64,000 nt of DNA from Juglans regia (GCF_001411555.2 NC_049907.1:11526622-11590621), one strand, 5' to 3'. Shown: positions 1-11,600, counted from the stretch's first letter. Made by a program: numbers and translations. The notes: a model not told the origin generated them from the letters alone.

Positions 1-220
1 TGTAATTATTCATTTTTTTCAAAAGGATTGCGTGGCGCTTATGCACTCTACGACGACAAATATAATTTTTGTTGGTGTAATACCCAGTGCATTATTCACT
101 AATTGAATAATAAGTGTAAATATGTGTATTTAAATAGAAGGACAAAAATGAAAAATCATATATTGGTGTGTGGTGTAGGGGATAATGTAACACCCCAATA
201 GAAGGCCCAAACCACATGGC
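1..220. other. Unassigned AT-rich flank with possible LTR edge
   Basis: No coding capacity is visible. The reverse-transcriptase homology of the neighbouring retroelement stops abruptly near 220, so this is either a second insertion or a deletion junction. TGTAACACCCC at about 187 and TGTAATACCC at about 76 both resemble the TGTAA start of plant gypsy LTRs, but no matching end or target duplication is in the window. Identity unknown. Confidence 0.4.
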
Positions 221-1590
221 CTATACTCCTATCTTTATGCACATTGGTTGGTTGAGCCCAGTTAACTACTGCTTCAACTTTCCTGGGGTCTATTGAAATA
301 CCATTCTTTGAGACTACATCTCCCAAAAATGAAATAGACTTAAGCCAAAATTTACACTTCTTCAATTTAGCAAATAACTTCTTACTCCTGAGTGTCCCAA
401 GTACCTGTCTTAGATGCTCGTCATATTCAATTTTGTTCTTGGAGTATATCAATATGTCATCAATGAACACCACTACAAATTTATCCAAGAATTCGAGAAA
501 TACCCGATTCATCAAATCCATAAATACAGCTGGGGCGTTAGTTAAGCCAAAAGGCATGACCAAGAACTCATAATGACCATACCTTGTCTTGAAAACTGTC
601 TTTGGCATTGTCTTGATCTTCAATTGATAATACTCCTATCTGAGATCAATCTTGGAAAATGCTTGAGCGCCTTGCAATTGATCAAATAAACTTTCTATGC
701 GGGGCATCAGATATTTATTCTTTATGGTCACTCGGTTAAGCTCTTTGTAGTCAATACACATTCTCATTGATTCATCATTGTTTTTCAAAAACAAGACCGG
801 AGCTACCCATGGTGACACATTGGGCCTAATAAAACCCTTGTCTAATAAATCTTGTAATTGTTCTTTGAGTTTTGCTAATTCAAATGGTGCCATTCGGTAA
901 TGGGTTATGGAAAGAGGTGTCGTGCCTGGGGCTAGTTCAAAGGCAAACTCTACTTCCCGTTCGGGTGGTAGTCCAGACAAATCTTCAGGAAATACTTCCG
1001 GATATTCTCTCACAATAGGGATCTCCTTTAACTCTAATTCTTGCTTTGGTTCATCCACCACGTAGGCCAAGTACCCTTGACACCCATCATGTATTAACTT
1101 GCCAACCTGAAAAGTAGATAACTGGTGGAAGGGCACACACTTTGGAACCCATAAACTGAATCTCCTCTCCCTTCGAAAATTTGAACACCACCTCCTTTTT
1201 AAAATAGTCAATACTGGCATAACTAGAAGCTCAATCCATTCCCAATATCACATCAAACCCAATCATAGGAGAAACTATGAGGTTAGTTGGCATTTCTCTC
1301 TCGCTAATTGTTATTGGACATCTACGCAAAATCTTGTTGTAGGTCACTGAATCTCCTGTTGGGGTTGAGACTATCAAATTGTAATCCATCCTTTTAACTT
1401 CAACAAGGCAAAAGTTGACATAATCCATTGAGATAAAAGAGTGGGTAGCCCCCGAGTCAAATAAAACAATAGTTTTATTGAGGAAAGGGGAATAATTCTT
1501 GTAATTACGTCATATAATCCATAGAGATAAATAGATAAGTCGTCCTAAATTTTTTTAAAAATAGTAACTTAATAGGAGAATTAGAGGAAT
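221..1590 (-). pseudogene. Ty3/gypsy protease-reverse transcriptase (family 1, copy 1), broken
   Basis: Pol segment of a plant gypsy element, read on the minus strand. An aspartic-protease active site, FDSGATHSFIS, lies at about 1431-1466 and is followed by the flap and FDVILGMD (about 1231-1245). The RT then shows [40 protein letters not shown] (636-850) and, in another frame, MPFGLTNAP and the catalytic [11 protein letters not shown] (about 440-560). The RT stops at about 221, just after the [10 protein letters not shown] segment, so the rest of RT and all of RNase H and INT are missing. Frames change near 1225 and 630. The protease catalytic triplet and the DD pair are intact, but the reading frame is not, so no active polyprotein is expected. 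Confidence 0.9.
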
Positions 1591-2564
1591 TATACCTGTG
1601 AATATGTCATTCTTTTCCTCACCTTCTTCTGGCATTAAACCAAACACTCGTGTAGGCACAGTTCTCCGCTAGTTGTTGCCCTGGTTGTTCAGCCTAAATC
1701 TTTGAGGTGGGTTGGGCTTTTTGTTGTCCTCTGCAAGCAATGGACATTCTCTAATGAAGTGACCAACCTTACTGCATCAAAAACATGACCCCACTTCCTT
1801 TTTGCACTACCTAGCGTGCACATGGTTACGGAACTTATAGGGGTTAGTTGTATGATTTCCTTGAATCTGTCTCTAACTTGAGCTGCTCCTCTCATTTCTC
1901 TTCTTCCATGGCCCTTGATCCATACTAGAGGATCCTTGTGGAGTAGCTCTCTTCCTCTGTTCTTGCAATTCAACACCTCTTTTGAGGTTTTTCTCAACCA
2001 ACACCGCCTTATGCACTAACTTTGAAAAATTTTGAAACTGTAGGACCATCACCCGTTCATATATCTTGTGGTTCAAACCCTCCTCAAACTTCCTAGCCTT
2101 CTTTTCCTCATCAAGAATTAGGTATGCGGCGAAGTGTGATAATTCCGTAAACCTTGCAGTATACTGGCACACAGTCATGGTCCCCTGTACCAACTTGGTG
2201 AACTCTCAAGCTCTAGCTTCCCTATCCACTTTAGGGAAAAATCGGTCAAAGAAATTATGCTTAAGTTGAGGCCAACTACTCACTCTTGTCTCCTTAGCTT
2301 GCCTGATGGCTTTTTTAGAATTCCACCATCTCTTCACTTCTCCAGTTAATTTAAAAGCTGCGAACTGAACTTTCTACTGATCGGTGGACTCCAAAACACT
2401 GAATATTTCTTCAATGTCTTGAATCCAATCCTCCATTGCATTTGGATTTCCTCTTCCATCAAAGGTTGGAGCATAAGTTCGATTAAATTGCTCAAATGTG
2501 CAGCCCCATCATTGTTGTTTTCGTTCAAAACTTCAAGACTTTGGACTTGATGACGAGACACCAT
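1591..2564 (-). pseudogene. Ty3/gypsy gag (family 1, copy 1), broken
   Basis: Retrotransposon gag capsid-nucleocapsid region on the minus strand. The likely start is the Met at 2564 (MVSRHQVQ), a common way for plant gypsy gag to open. The capsid core continues through WIQDIEEIF-like and WWNSKK-like sequence in shifted frames, then LVQGTMTVCQYTARFTELS (about 2115-2195) and the ARKFEEGLN helix. A CCHC zinc knuckle lies near 1750-1800: Cys-Phe-stop-Cys, then GHFIRECP. The second residue pair is interrupted by TGA, but all four ligands are present. At least three frame changes and several stops are seen. The gene lies directly downstream of the LTR at 3063-6013, whose decayed primer-binding site confirms the orientation. 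Confidence 0.88.
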
Positions 2565-2640
2565 CCTGAAAGCTTAAACTTGGTGAAACGTTCTAAAAAT
2601 AAATAAAAAAAATTTAAATAAATGAAAAAAAATATGTATA

Positions 2641-2683
<43 letters not shown>

Positions 2684-3048
2684 TAATTATTTAAAACAAG
2701 TTCAAAATTTTTCTTGTTTTACCCATTCCTAACCATATCTCTAACCAACTCATATCACTTTTATTACTATCTATAATTGTAAACCTAACATCGCTTAAAA
2801 CTCACATACATCTTTAGAATCTAAAACCTCAAAGTTATGAATTCAATTCCTAACATCTGCCAAATCTAAAACCTCAGATCCCATCAAAATCAATCATAAA
2901 GTTTGCAGAAGCTTAAACTTAAATATCCACATGATCATCCTTATAATCCTCAAGTTCCTGCACTTCCAATTTGAAATTTACTTCCTAAGAACCCATAGAT
3001 ATCTAAACCTCATATGTTTATAGTCTGCAGAATTCAAAACTGTCTTTG
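2565..3048 (-). other. Untranslated leader of family 1 copy 1
   Basis: AT-rich non-coding DNA between primer-binding site and gag start. Apart from a TA microsatellite nothing is recognisable. Long leaders of this kind are common in large plant gypsy elements. Confidence 0.6.
2647..2680. repeat. (TA)n microsatellite
   Basis: An uninterrupted run of about 16 TA dinucleotides in the retroelement leader. Likely expanded after insertion. Confidence 0.95.
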
Positions 3049-3060
3049 TCTTTGATATCA
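3049..3060 (-). other. Decayed tRNA primer-binding site
   Basis: On the minus strand, two bases after the LTR end, TGATATCAAAGA matches the usual plant initiator-Met primer site TGGTATCAGAGC at 9 of 12 positions. Two of the three differences are G-to-A. It fixes the 3' end of the LTR at 3063 and the direction of copy 1. Confidence 0.7.
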
Positions 3061-3706
3061 ACTGTAACGCCCCGACCCTAGAGGTCCAAAGAGTTAACTC
3101 TTGTCACTTGATAATCATCTTCAACAATGCTAATAAATTTTCCAAATCTAATATGCATATACTTCTGAGGTTCCAAATTAAACATAATGCTTCAAATTCA
3201 TTTAACCACACATATCCACATACCAAATCCTCAATAGCAGAAAAGAAATAAAATAGATCAGCACCTCCACATGTCTCAATTAACGTAATAAAATGAAGTA
3301 GGGTTTACATAGTCTCCACAATCATCTAACCATACTGAAATACATCTACTATTTAACGAAATCCTCCAATAGCACTAGTACCCCAAGGTGCTCAACAACT
3401 ATCCTCAGTTAATCTCGCCCATGTTCCTTACTACTGATACTCAGCTGAACCATCAAAGACTTATGAAATATTGTGAAGATAAAGAGGTGAGTTATCAACA
3501 ACTCAGTAAGCAAGGAACATATAATAGTATGAAAACATGAGCATTTACCAAGTTCAGAATGCGGTACAAATAATTTACTTTCAGTTTTGCAGAATCAAAA
3601 CATGTAACAAAATATTAGTGCGAATCTTTCAAAAAACTTTCTTATTCAAAAATCCTTGGGCATATCAAAATCTGAAACATCATCTTCATATCATATCAGA
3701 GCATCA

Positions 3707-3973
3707 CATGTTTAACCCCCATGGTAGGGTTATAAACCACCATCGTACCTGTGGTTGAGTTGTATACCATGTTTAACCCCCGTGATAGGGTTATAAACCA
3801 CAATTATACCCACGGCAGGATCGTATGCTACTATTATACTTATGGCGGGGTCGTATGCCATTATTATACCCATGGCGGAGCCGTATACCATGTTTAACTC
3901 TCGTGGTAGGGTTATAAACCACCATTATACTCGTGGCAAGGCCATATACTACTATTATATCCTTGGCGGGGTC
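3707..3973. repeat. Tandem array inside family 1 LTR
   Basis: Three blocks starting CATGTTTAAC, each with GGTAGGGTTATAAACCAC-like sequence and one or more ~30-bp units of the form TTATACCCATGGCGGGGTCG. Units differ by a few bases. The array lies near the 3' end of the LTR (minus-strand sense). Confidence 0.85.
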
Positions 3974-5787
3974 TTAACAGAACAGAACAGAAACAACATC
4001 GAAACCAGATTATAATTAGATATAGAATCAGAACATTTATGCCAAGGTTTTCAGATGAAACATTGTATCAGAACAGAGTACTAAATAGCTTTAGATCATT
4101 TCACATATTCAAAATAACATAATCCAAAACATTTTTATTTAATCAAAGAAAACTTTTTAGATCTCATATTCGCTCTTTTTGCACAATTCAGAAACATAAT
4201 GCAACAAAATAAGCTTGTGTCCATATCAGTCATGACAGAAAAATACTTCATTCTTATACTGATTTCTTGAGTATGCAGAACACTTATTTGAGGTTGTTTT
4301 CAAGTTCCTTTTCAAAATAAATATGCATATTTTCAAAATCAATCTTACTCATTTTGTTTAATGCAAAGACTAGTATAGGAACCCCGCTTACCTGACTTTC
4401 GTATATTATCTACGTCTCAAATCTACACTCTAGCCGTATCACAACCTAAAACAATAAACATTTACCATAAAATTAATAACCCAAACAAGTATACCACTAA
4501 GCTTATTTAATAAAACACCAAACTAACCCCTTTTTAATCCAGAATCCACCATAAGGTAAACCTGACCAACCACCTCTTTAAACCATCAATATTTACACTC
4601 CAGCACCACCAAGTAATCTCCACCCAACAACCACTTATCAACCCGTATAGCTTAATAATAATCCACTCCACAACTTCACGATAAACTAGTCACGTAATGA
4701 CCCAAATAGCCAACCATTTCTCCCAGCCAGCTACATAACAGAATACCATACCATTTACAGATCCTACCATTCAAACATAACCCAATTAAAGAAATTTCCA
4801 ACAACTTCCATTATTTCTTATCACACACATAACAACTCCCAACAATCTTCTTAAACTCAAACAAATCAGCAAACAACACCAATACATCCAACCTATCATG
4901 ATCAATCCATATAACAATTATATAGTAACCTTGCCAGCCCCATGTTTCACCCTAAAACACAATGCTTACCAACCCCATCGCCCCTTTTTAATCCAGCAAA
5001 AATACATCAGCTCAACAATCCACCACTCAACTTTAATAGTATCTTATATCTTCACTACAACGCACACCAACACAAGCAAATACACTCAAACCCAGAACAA
5101 TCCACAAAGTACATAAGTACCCCGAATACTCACGTAACTTCATTCATTAAGAAAAACTATCCAGTAACCATAATTCATAAAAAAATATCCCACGTAACAA
5201 TGTCGACAAGAAGCCTAAAATTTTGATTAGAAACAGAGAATGAGTGAGTCTTACCATCGTTCTACATTGTTACTATATGAGGGTTTGAAGGCAATCGAAT
5301 ACACTCGGACAAAAGGGTGTTGCATGGCTGTTCGATTGGCAAGGGAAAAATTAAAAATACACATAAATCTAGATACCAAAATTCAGGTGGAATAATGAAC
5401 ATAGAGGGTAAAGAAACGTGGGCTTACTGTGCGTGGAGGATCCACTTGCGACAACCCAAGCCTCTGCGATGGCACGACACGGTTTGGAGGAGTCATCTGT
5501 GAAGGAGTTCGTGAGTGAGAATCCGAGAGTGAGGAAAAGTCTAAGTGAGTGCGTGAGGGGATCGGTGTGTGCGTGAGTGAGATCAATGAGTGAGTGAGGG
5601 AAAATTAGTGTGTGCGTGAGTGAAAACAGATAAGGGATGGGAGAGGGGCTCACCTCCGATCAGCACTTCCAATGAGGAGACTCGACGGCGATAACAATTT
5701 TGAACGCCCACAAGCTGTCGCACGACCTTAATCACCCACAATCACAACAATTTTGTGGAGGAGGGAGAAGGGAAGTGATCTGCACTT

Positions 5788-5803
5788 AGAGAGAGAGAGA
5801 GAG
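5788..5803. repeat. (GA)n microsatellite in LTR
   Basis: Run of about eight GA units. The opposite-facing LTR at 11179-11600 has the matching (CT)n run at about 11394-11417, so it is an inherited LTR feature of variable length. Confidence 0.9.
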
Positions 5804-6015
5804 TGGTCGGTTGAGAGAGGTTTAAATGTGAGGAAGGAAAGGTAACTGTACAGACATGGTGGAAATGCAATTGATAGAGAAAATAACTCGGGGAAGAAGA
5901 AATCGAATAGAAAGGGAAAGAGGGCTTACCGAATGACGTCGTTCTGGGGTCTTCAAGGCTGAAATCTCATGGGCTTGGGCTTGGGTTACGGGGTGTTGGG
6001 CCTGAGTATTACATC

Positions 6016-7440
6016 CACCTCCTTATAAAAATTTCATCCTCGAAATTTGTCACAAGTGTCAAGATCTCTGTCGAACAACTGTGGGTACTTGACTCGCATT
6101 TCATCTTCTAATTCCCAAGAGGCCTCACTAATAGCATGATTATTCCATACCACTTTAACCAATGAAATTGTCCGATTTAGTGGCACTTGTTCTTTTCTCT
6201 CCACAACCCGCATCGGCTCTTCTGTATGAGTCAGATTTTCCTGAGGTTGAAGAGGCTTGTAGTCAATAATGTGAGTGGGGTCAGGTATGTACTTCATCAG
6301 CATAAATACATGAAATACATCATGTACTCTTGAGAGTGCTGGTGGTAGGGCTACCTTATAAGCTACAGGGCCAATCCGATCAAGAATTTCAAAGGGCCCA
6401 ACATATCTAGGGTTTAACTTGCCCTTCTTCCCAAATCTCTTGACCTCTCTCATCTGTGCAATCCTCAAGAATACTTTATCCCCGACTTCAAACTCCAATT
6501 GATGATGAAGATTATCTGCATAACTCTTTTGGCAACTTTAAGCTGCTCTCATTCTAGTTCGAATGGTCTCTATCTTCTCTGTTGTTTTTTGGATCCAAAA
6601 TTTTTCTTTCCCCTAATTTGTCTCAATACAAGGGAGATCTACACCTCCTACCATATAGTGCTTCATAAGGTGCCATCCTAATGCTAGCTTGGTAGCTGTT
6701 ATGATAAGCAAACTTGACTAAAGGCAAGTGTTGTACCCAGGTTCCCCTGAAATCTAGCATACACACGCTCAACATGTATTCCAAAATTTGAATGGTCCTT
6801 TTTGACTGATCATCCATTTGCGGGTGAAAAGTAGTGCTGAAATTTTACCTAGTGCCCATGGCCTCCTGTAAACTTCGCCAAGATTTTGAAGTGAAACGAG
6901 AATCCCTGTTCAACACAATGGACATCGGTACCCTATGCAATCTCACTATCTCATGTACATACAGCTTGGCTAGTTTATCTAGCTTATAAGGAATTTTGAT
7001 AGGCACAAAGTGAGCAGTCTTCGTCAAGCGGTCCACTATCACCCATATTGCATCCTGCCCAAATAGTGTCCGTAGTAGGCCTGTAACAAAATCCATAGAA
7101 ATATGCTCCCACTTCCGTTTTGGAATCTAGAGTGGTTGCAATAACCCTGTTGGTCTCTGATGTTCCACTTTCACCTCTTGGCAATGTAGCCACTGTTCCA
7201 CAAATTTGGCAATCTTCCTTTTCATACCATTCCATCAAAAAGAGTCCCTCAAGTCCCGATACAGTTTTGTACTACCTGGGTGAACTGTGTAAAGGGAGCG
7301 GTGTGCTTCTTTGAGGATAATTCTTTTTATTTCTTCATTGTCCATTACATACAATCTACGTCCAAACCTTAATATTCCATCTTTAGAAATGTTGAACTCG
7401 GATTTATTCCCTTTTTATACTTCTTCCACCAATCTTTCTA
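6016..7440 (-). pseudogene. Ty3/gypsy integrase with chromodomain-like tail (family 1, copy 2)
   Basis: Integrase half of pol, minus strand. The HHCC finger region is frame-broken (about 7180-7330). The catalytic core shows WVIVDRLTKTAHFVP (about 7010-7060), then VLNRDSRFTSKSW, where the second catalytic Asp is Asn, then MDDQSKRTIQ, where the catalytic Glu is Lys. The core ends with FAYHNSYQASIRMAPYEALY (6623-6817). The last 154 codons (6034-6498) are open: a GDKVFLRI...RFGKKGKLNPRYVGPFEI fold, then a chromodomain-like VKVVWNNHAISEASWE ending LFDRDLDTCDKFRG. Two of three DDE residues are lost, so integration activity is not expected even if expressed. A purine tract and the LTR start follow the stop at once. 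Confidence 0.88.
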
Positions 7441-8034
7441 ACCTTGAATCTTCTTTCTAGGCATGCTTATTTCTGTCTATCAAAGCTGGTTGGACAATCA
7501 AGCTGGCTGCCAACTGGTCACCAGTAACAACCTTAATAACAGCTCTTTCTAAGTCCATTAATAAGTGGTGTTGAGTAGTAAGAGTTGCAATTACTGGTCC
7601 CACTGACTTCCTGGTAAGTGCCTCAACTTCGACAATAGCTTTGCCTAGATGGTAGTTATTGGTGTAGTCATAATCCTTGAATAGCTCAAGCCATCTCCTC
7701 TGTCTAATATTTAGTTCCCATTGACTTCCTGCTAAGTACTTCAAACTCGTGATCCGTGTAGATTTTGCATCTTTCACCATATAAATAATGCCTCCAGATC
7801 TTAAGTGCAAAGACAATGGCGGCTAACTCCAAATCATGTGTGGGGATAATCTTGCTCATATGTCTTTAATTGCAATGAAGCGTATATATAAATTTCTCGT
7901 GCTTCATCAATATACACCTCAAACCCAACTGTGAAGTGTCACTATAAACCACAAATCCTGCTCTCTCACTGGGAACTGTTAGAATTGAAAAGTCTCCTTA
8001 GACTTTGTAGTCCACTCAAACTTATTATTCTTCC
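7441..8034 (-). pseudogene. Ty3/gypsy RNase H segment (family 1, copy 2), 5' truncated
   Basis: RT C-terminus and RNase H on the minus strand. An FVVYSD-like strand, then [17 protein letters not shown] sequence (about 7815-7850), then [24 protein letters not shown] and an eroded EALTRKS end (7600-7816), as seen at the RNase H/INT boundary of gypsy pol. A short deletion near 7980 is evident against the plus copy at 9121-9590. Homology ends precisely at 8034, where the plus-strand copy 3 begins; everything upstream (gag, PR, most of RT) is absent. Confidence 0.85.
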
Positions 8035-9090
8035 AGTTATGCCAGTATTGACTGTTTTAAGAAGGAGGTGGTGTTCAAATTTTCGGAGGAAGAGGAGCTT
8101 TGGTTTATGGGTTCCAAGGTGCGTGCCCTTCCACCAGTTATATATGCTTTTCAGGTTAGCAAATTAATACGTGATGGGTGTCAATGGTACTTGGCCTATG
8201 TGGTGGATGGACCAAAGCAAGAATTAGAGTTAGAGGAGATACCTATTGTGAGAGAATGTCCGAAAGAATTTCCTGAAGATTTATCTGGACTACCACCCGA
8301 GTGGGAAGTAGAGTTTGCCATTGAACTAGCCCCAGGCACAACACCTCTTTCCAAAGGCCCTTACCGAATGACACCATTTGAATTAGCAGAACTGAAAGAA
8401 CAATTGTAAGATTTATTAGACAAGGGTTTTATTAGGCTAGTGTGTCACCATGAGGAGCTCTGGTTTTGTTTGTGAAAAAGAAGGATGGATCAATGAGAAT
8501 GTGTATTGATTATAGAGATCTTCGCCGAGTAACCATAAAGAATAAATACCCGTTGCCTCACATAGAAGATTTATTTGATCAGTTGGAAGGCGCTCAAGTA
8601 TTTTCCAAGAGTGATCTCAGATCGAGGTATCATCAATTGAAGATCAAGATAGAGGATGTGCCTAAGACAACTTTAAGGACTAGGTACAGTCATTATGAGT
8701 TCTTGGTCATGCCTTTTGGCCTAACTAACGCCCCAACCATATTTATGGATTTGAAGAATCGGGTATTTCATGAATTCTTGGATAAATCTGTGTTGGTGTT
8801 CATTGATGACATATTGATATACTCCAGGAACAAAACCAAACATGAAGAGCATCTGAGACAAGTACTTGGGACACTCAGAAATAAGAAGTTAAGTGCTAAA
8901 TTGAAGAAGTGTGAATTTTGGCTTGAGTCTATTTCATTTTTAGAACATGTAGTCTCGAAGGATGGTATCTTAGTAGACCCTAGGAAAGTTGAAGTAGTAG
9001 TTAACTGGGCTCAACCAACCAATGTGCATGAAGTTAGGAGTTTCTTGGGTTTGGCTAGATATTATAGTCAGTTTATTGACAGTTTCTAAA
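8035..9090 (+). pseudogene. Ty3/gypsy reverse transcriptase (family 1, copy 3), 5' truncated
   Basis: Plus-strand copy that starts inside the end of the protease. The linker matches copy 1 closely (KEVVFKFS, then FQVSKLIRDGCQWYLAYV). RT follows: [20 protein letters not shown] sequence, [37 protein letters not shown] and the intact catalytic [10 protein letters not shown] (about 8800-8830), then [11 protein letters not shown] and [14 protein letters not shown]. The block from 8466 to 9089 is open for 207 codons, the best preserved RT in this group. Breaks are a TAA at 8407 and a frame change near 8440. Confidence 0.9.
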
Positions 9091-9590
9091 ACATAGCGGT
9101 TCCTCTTACCGCCCTTACCAGGAAGAATAATAAGTTTGAGTGAACTACAAAGTGTGAGGAGAGTTTCCAGGAATTGAAGAAGAGATTGGTGACAGCTCCA
9201 GTTTTGACAGTTCCCAGCAAGAGAGGAGGATTTGTGGTTTACAGTGACGTTTCCCGGCTGGGTTTGGGTTGTGTATTGATGCAGCATGGGAAAGCTATAG
9301 CGTAAGCTTCATGACAATTGAAGGCAATGAGCAAAATTACCCCACACATGATTTGGAGTTAGCCGCCGTTGTCTTTGCACTTGAGATCTAGAGGCATTAT
9401 TTACCTTGTGAAAGATGTGAAATATACATGGATCACAGGAGTTTGAAGTACTTTTCACTCAAAAGGTATTGAATATGAGATAGAGGAGATGGATTGAGCT
9501 AATCAAGGATTACGACTGCACCAATAACTACCATCCAGGCAAAGCTAATGTCATAGTTGATGCACTTAGCAGGAAGTCAATGGGACCAGC
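9091..9590 (+). pseudogene. Ty3/gypsy RNase H segment (family 1, copy 3)
   Basis: Follows RT directly. GGFVVYSDVSRLGLGCVLMQ carries the first Asp, and [18 protein letters not shown] sequence carries the Glu (both in shifting frames), then RRWIELIKDYDC and NYHPGKANVIVDALSRKS at about 9530-9580, the standard end of gypsy RNase H. Stops occur at about 9305, 9391 and 9476. Matches the minus-strand segment at 7441-8034 in inverted orientation. Confidence 0.85.
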
Positions 9591-11165
9591 AGTTGCAACT
9601 CTTACCACTCAAGCACTGCTTATTAATGGACATAGAAAGAGCTGCTATTGAGGTTGTTACTGGTGACCAGCAGGCGTTCAGTTTGATGGATCAACCAGCT
9701 TTGATAGACAGAATTAAGCATGCCGAGAAAGAAGATTCAGGGTTAGCGAGATTGGTGGAAGAAGTAGAAAAAAGGAATAAATCCGAGTTCAACTTTTCTG
9801 AAGGTGGAATATTAAGGTTCGAAAGTAGATTGTGTGCCAGACAATGAAGAAATAAAAAGAATTATCCTTGAAGAAGCACACCGCTCTTTTTACACAATTC
9901 ACCCAGGTAGTACAAAAATGTATTGGGACTTGAGGGAGTGTTTTTGGTGGAATGGTATGATAATGGAGATTGCCAAATTTGTGGAACAGTGGCTACCTTG
10001 CCAATAGGTGAAAGTGGAACATTAGAGACAAGCAGAGTTATTGCAAACACTCAGATTCCATAATGGAAGTCGGAGCATATTTCTATGGATTTTGTTACAG
10101 GCCTTCTAGGGACACTGTTTGGGCAAGATGCAATATGGGTGATAGTGGACCGCTTGACAAGACTGCTCACGTTGTGCCTATCAAAATTTCTTATAAGCTG
10201 GAGAACCTAGCTGAGCTGTATGTATAGGAGATAGTGAGATTGCATGGGGTACCGATGTCCATTGTATTGGATAGGGACCCTCGTTTCACTTCAAAATTTT
10301 TACGAAGTTTACTGGAGGCCATGGGCACTAGGTTAAATTTCAGCATTGCTTTTCACCCGCAGATGGATGGTCAATAAAAAAGGACCATTCAAATTTTGGA
10401 AGACATGTTGAGGGCGTGTATGCTGGATTTCAGGGGAACCTAGGTAGGACACTTGTCTTTGGTCGAGTTTGCTTATAATTATAGCTACCAGGCTAGCATT
10501 GAGATGGCAGCTTATGAAGCACTATATGGTAGGAGGTGTAGATCTCCCTTGTATTGGGACAAAGTAGGGGAAAGACAAACTTTGGGTCCAGAAATCATAC
10601 AGAAAACAACAGAGAAGATAGAGACCATTCGAGCTAGATTGAGAGTAGCTCAGAGTCGACAAAGGAGTTATGCAGATAATTGTCATCGTCAATTGGAGTT
10701 TGAAGTCAGGAATATGGTATTCTTGAGGATTACACCGATGAGAGGGGTCAAGAGATTTTGATAGAAGGGCAAGTTATGCCCTAGATATGATGGGCCCTTC
10801 GAGATTCTTGATCAGATTGGCCTAGTGGCTTATAGGGTGTCCTTACCACCAACACTCTTAGAGGTACATGATGTATTTTATGTATCTATGCTGAGGAAGC
10901 ACATACCCGACCCCACTCACATTATTGACTACAAGCCTCTTCAACTTTAGGAAAATTTGACTAATATGGAAGAGCCAGTGCAGATTGTGTAGAGAAAAGA
11001 ACAAGTGCTACGGAATTGGACAATTCCATCGGTTAATGTGGTGTGGAATAATCATGCTATCACTGAGGCCTCTTGGGATTTAGAAGATGAAATGCGAGTC
11101 AAGTGCCAACAATTGTTCGACAGAGATCTTGAAAACTTGTGACAAATTCCGAGGACAAAAGTTTT
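9591..11165 (+). pseudogene. Ty3/gypsy integrase with chromodomain-like tail (family 1, copy 3)
   Basis: HHCC finger remnants (EEAHRSFYTIHPG... to about 10040), then the core: DSVTGLLG-like and WVIVDRLTRLLT-like sequence, [14 protein letters not shown] with the catalytic Asp kept, then HPQMDGQ-stop-KRTIQ, where the catalytic Glu is Lys, as in copy 2. From 10453 a 102-codon open block holds FAYNYSYQASIEMAAYEALYGRRCRSPLYWD and the start of the C-terminal fold. The chromodomain-like end, VVWNNHAITEASWDLEDEMR, is readable to about 11130. Purine tract at about 11168-11178, then LTR. Stops at about 10226, 10375, 10441, 10760, 10949 and 10990. Confidence 0.88.
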
Positions 11166-11178
11166 ATAAGGTGGAGGA

Positions 11179-11600
11179 TGTAATACTCGGGCCCAAGGCC
11201 CAAGCCTGCAACCTAGGCCCAGGCCCACGAAATTTCAGCTCTGAAGACCAAAGAACGACGTCGTTCAGTAAGCCCTCTTTCCCTTTCAATTCGGTTTCTT
11301 CTTCCTCGAGTTATTCTCTCTGTCAATTGCATTTCCCCCACATCTGTGCAGTTACCTTTCCTTCTTCATATTTAAACCTCTCTCAACTGACCACTCTCTC
11401 TCTCTCTCTCTCTCTCTAAGTGCAAATCACTTTCCCTCATTGAGGGTCGTGCAGTAGCTTTTGGGCATTCAAAATTGTTGTCGCCGTCGAGTCTCCTCAT
11501 TGGAGGTGCTGAACAGAGAGCCCCTCTCCCATCCCTTCTATGTTTTCACTCATGCACACACTAATTTTCCCTTACTCACTCATTAATCTCCCTCATGCAC
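11179..11600 (+). repeat. Truncated 3' LTR of family 1 copy 3
   Basis: Starts TGTAATACTCGGG and matches the first ~450 bp of the minus-strand LTR at 5560-6013, including the CT-rich run and the ACGACGTCGTTC motif. Homology stops at about 11600, where unrelated sequence begins, so about 2.5 kb of LTR has been lost. Confidence 0.85.
11394..11417. repeat. (CT)n microsatellite in LTR
   Basis: About 11 CT units, the counterpart of the (GA)n run at 5788-5803 in the inverted LTR copy. Confidence 0.9.

Larger units (their letters stand above)
3063..6013 (-). repeat. Long LTR, family 1 (2951 bp), shared by two copies
   Basis: On the minus strand it opens TGTAATACTCAGG and closes GGGGCGTTACA, the TG...CA ends of an LTR. 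Upstream, a purine-rich tract (AAGGAGGTGGA) follows the stop of the chromodomain ORF of copy 2, so it acts as that copy's 3' LTR. Downstream comes a primer-binding site and gag of copy 1, so it is also that copy's 5' LTR. It holds a (GA)n run and a 30-bp tandem array. The first ~450 bp match, in opposite orientation, the LTR at 11179-11600. Nearly 3 kb is long for an LTR but fits chromodomain gypsy elements of the Tekay/Del type. Confidence 0.85.

Noticed and set aside
5369..5653. 94-codon Ser/Pro/Thr-rich frame on minus
   Set aside because: Inside the family 1 LTR, made of GTGAGTGAG-type repeats; the same stretch is not open in the copy near 11550.
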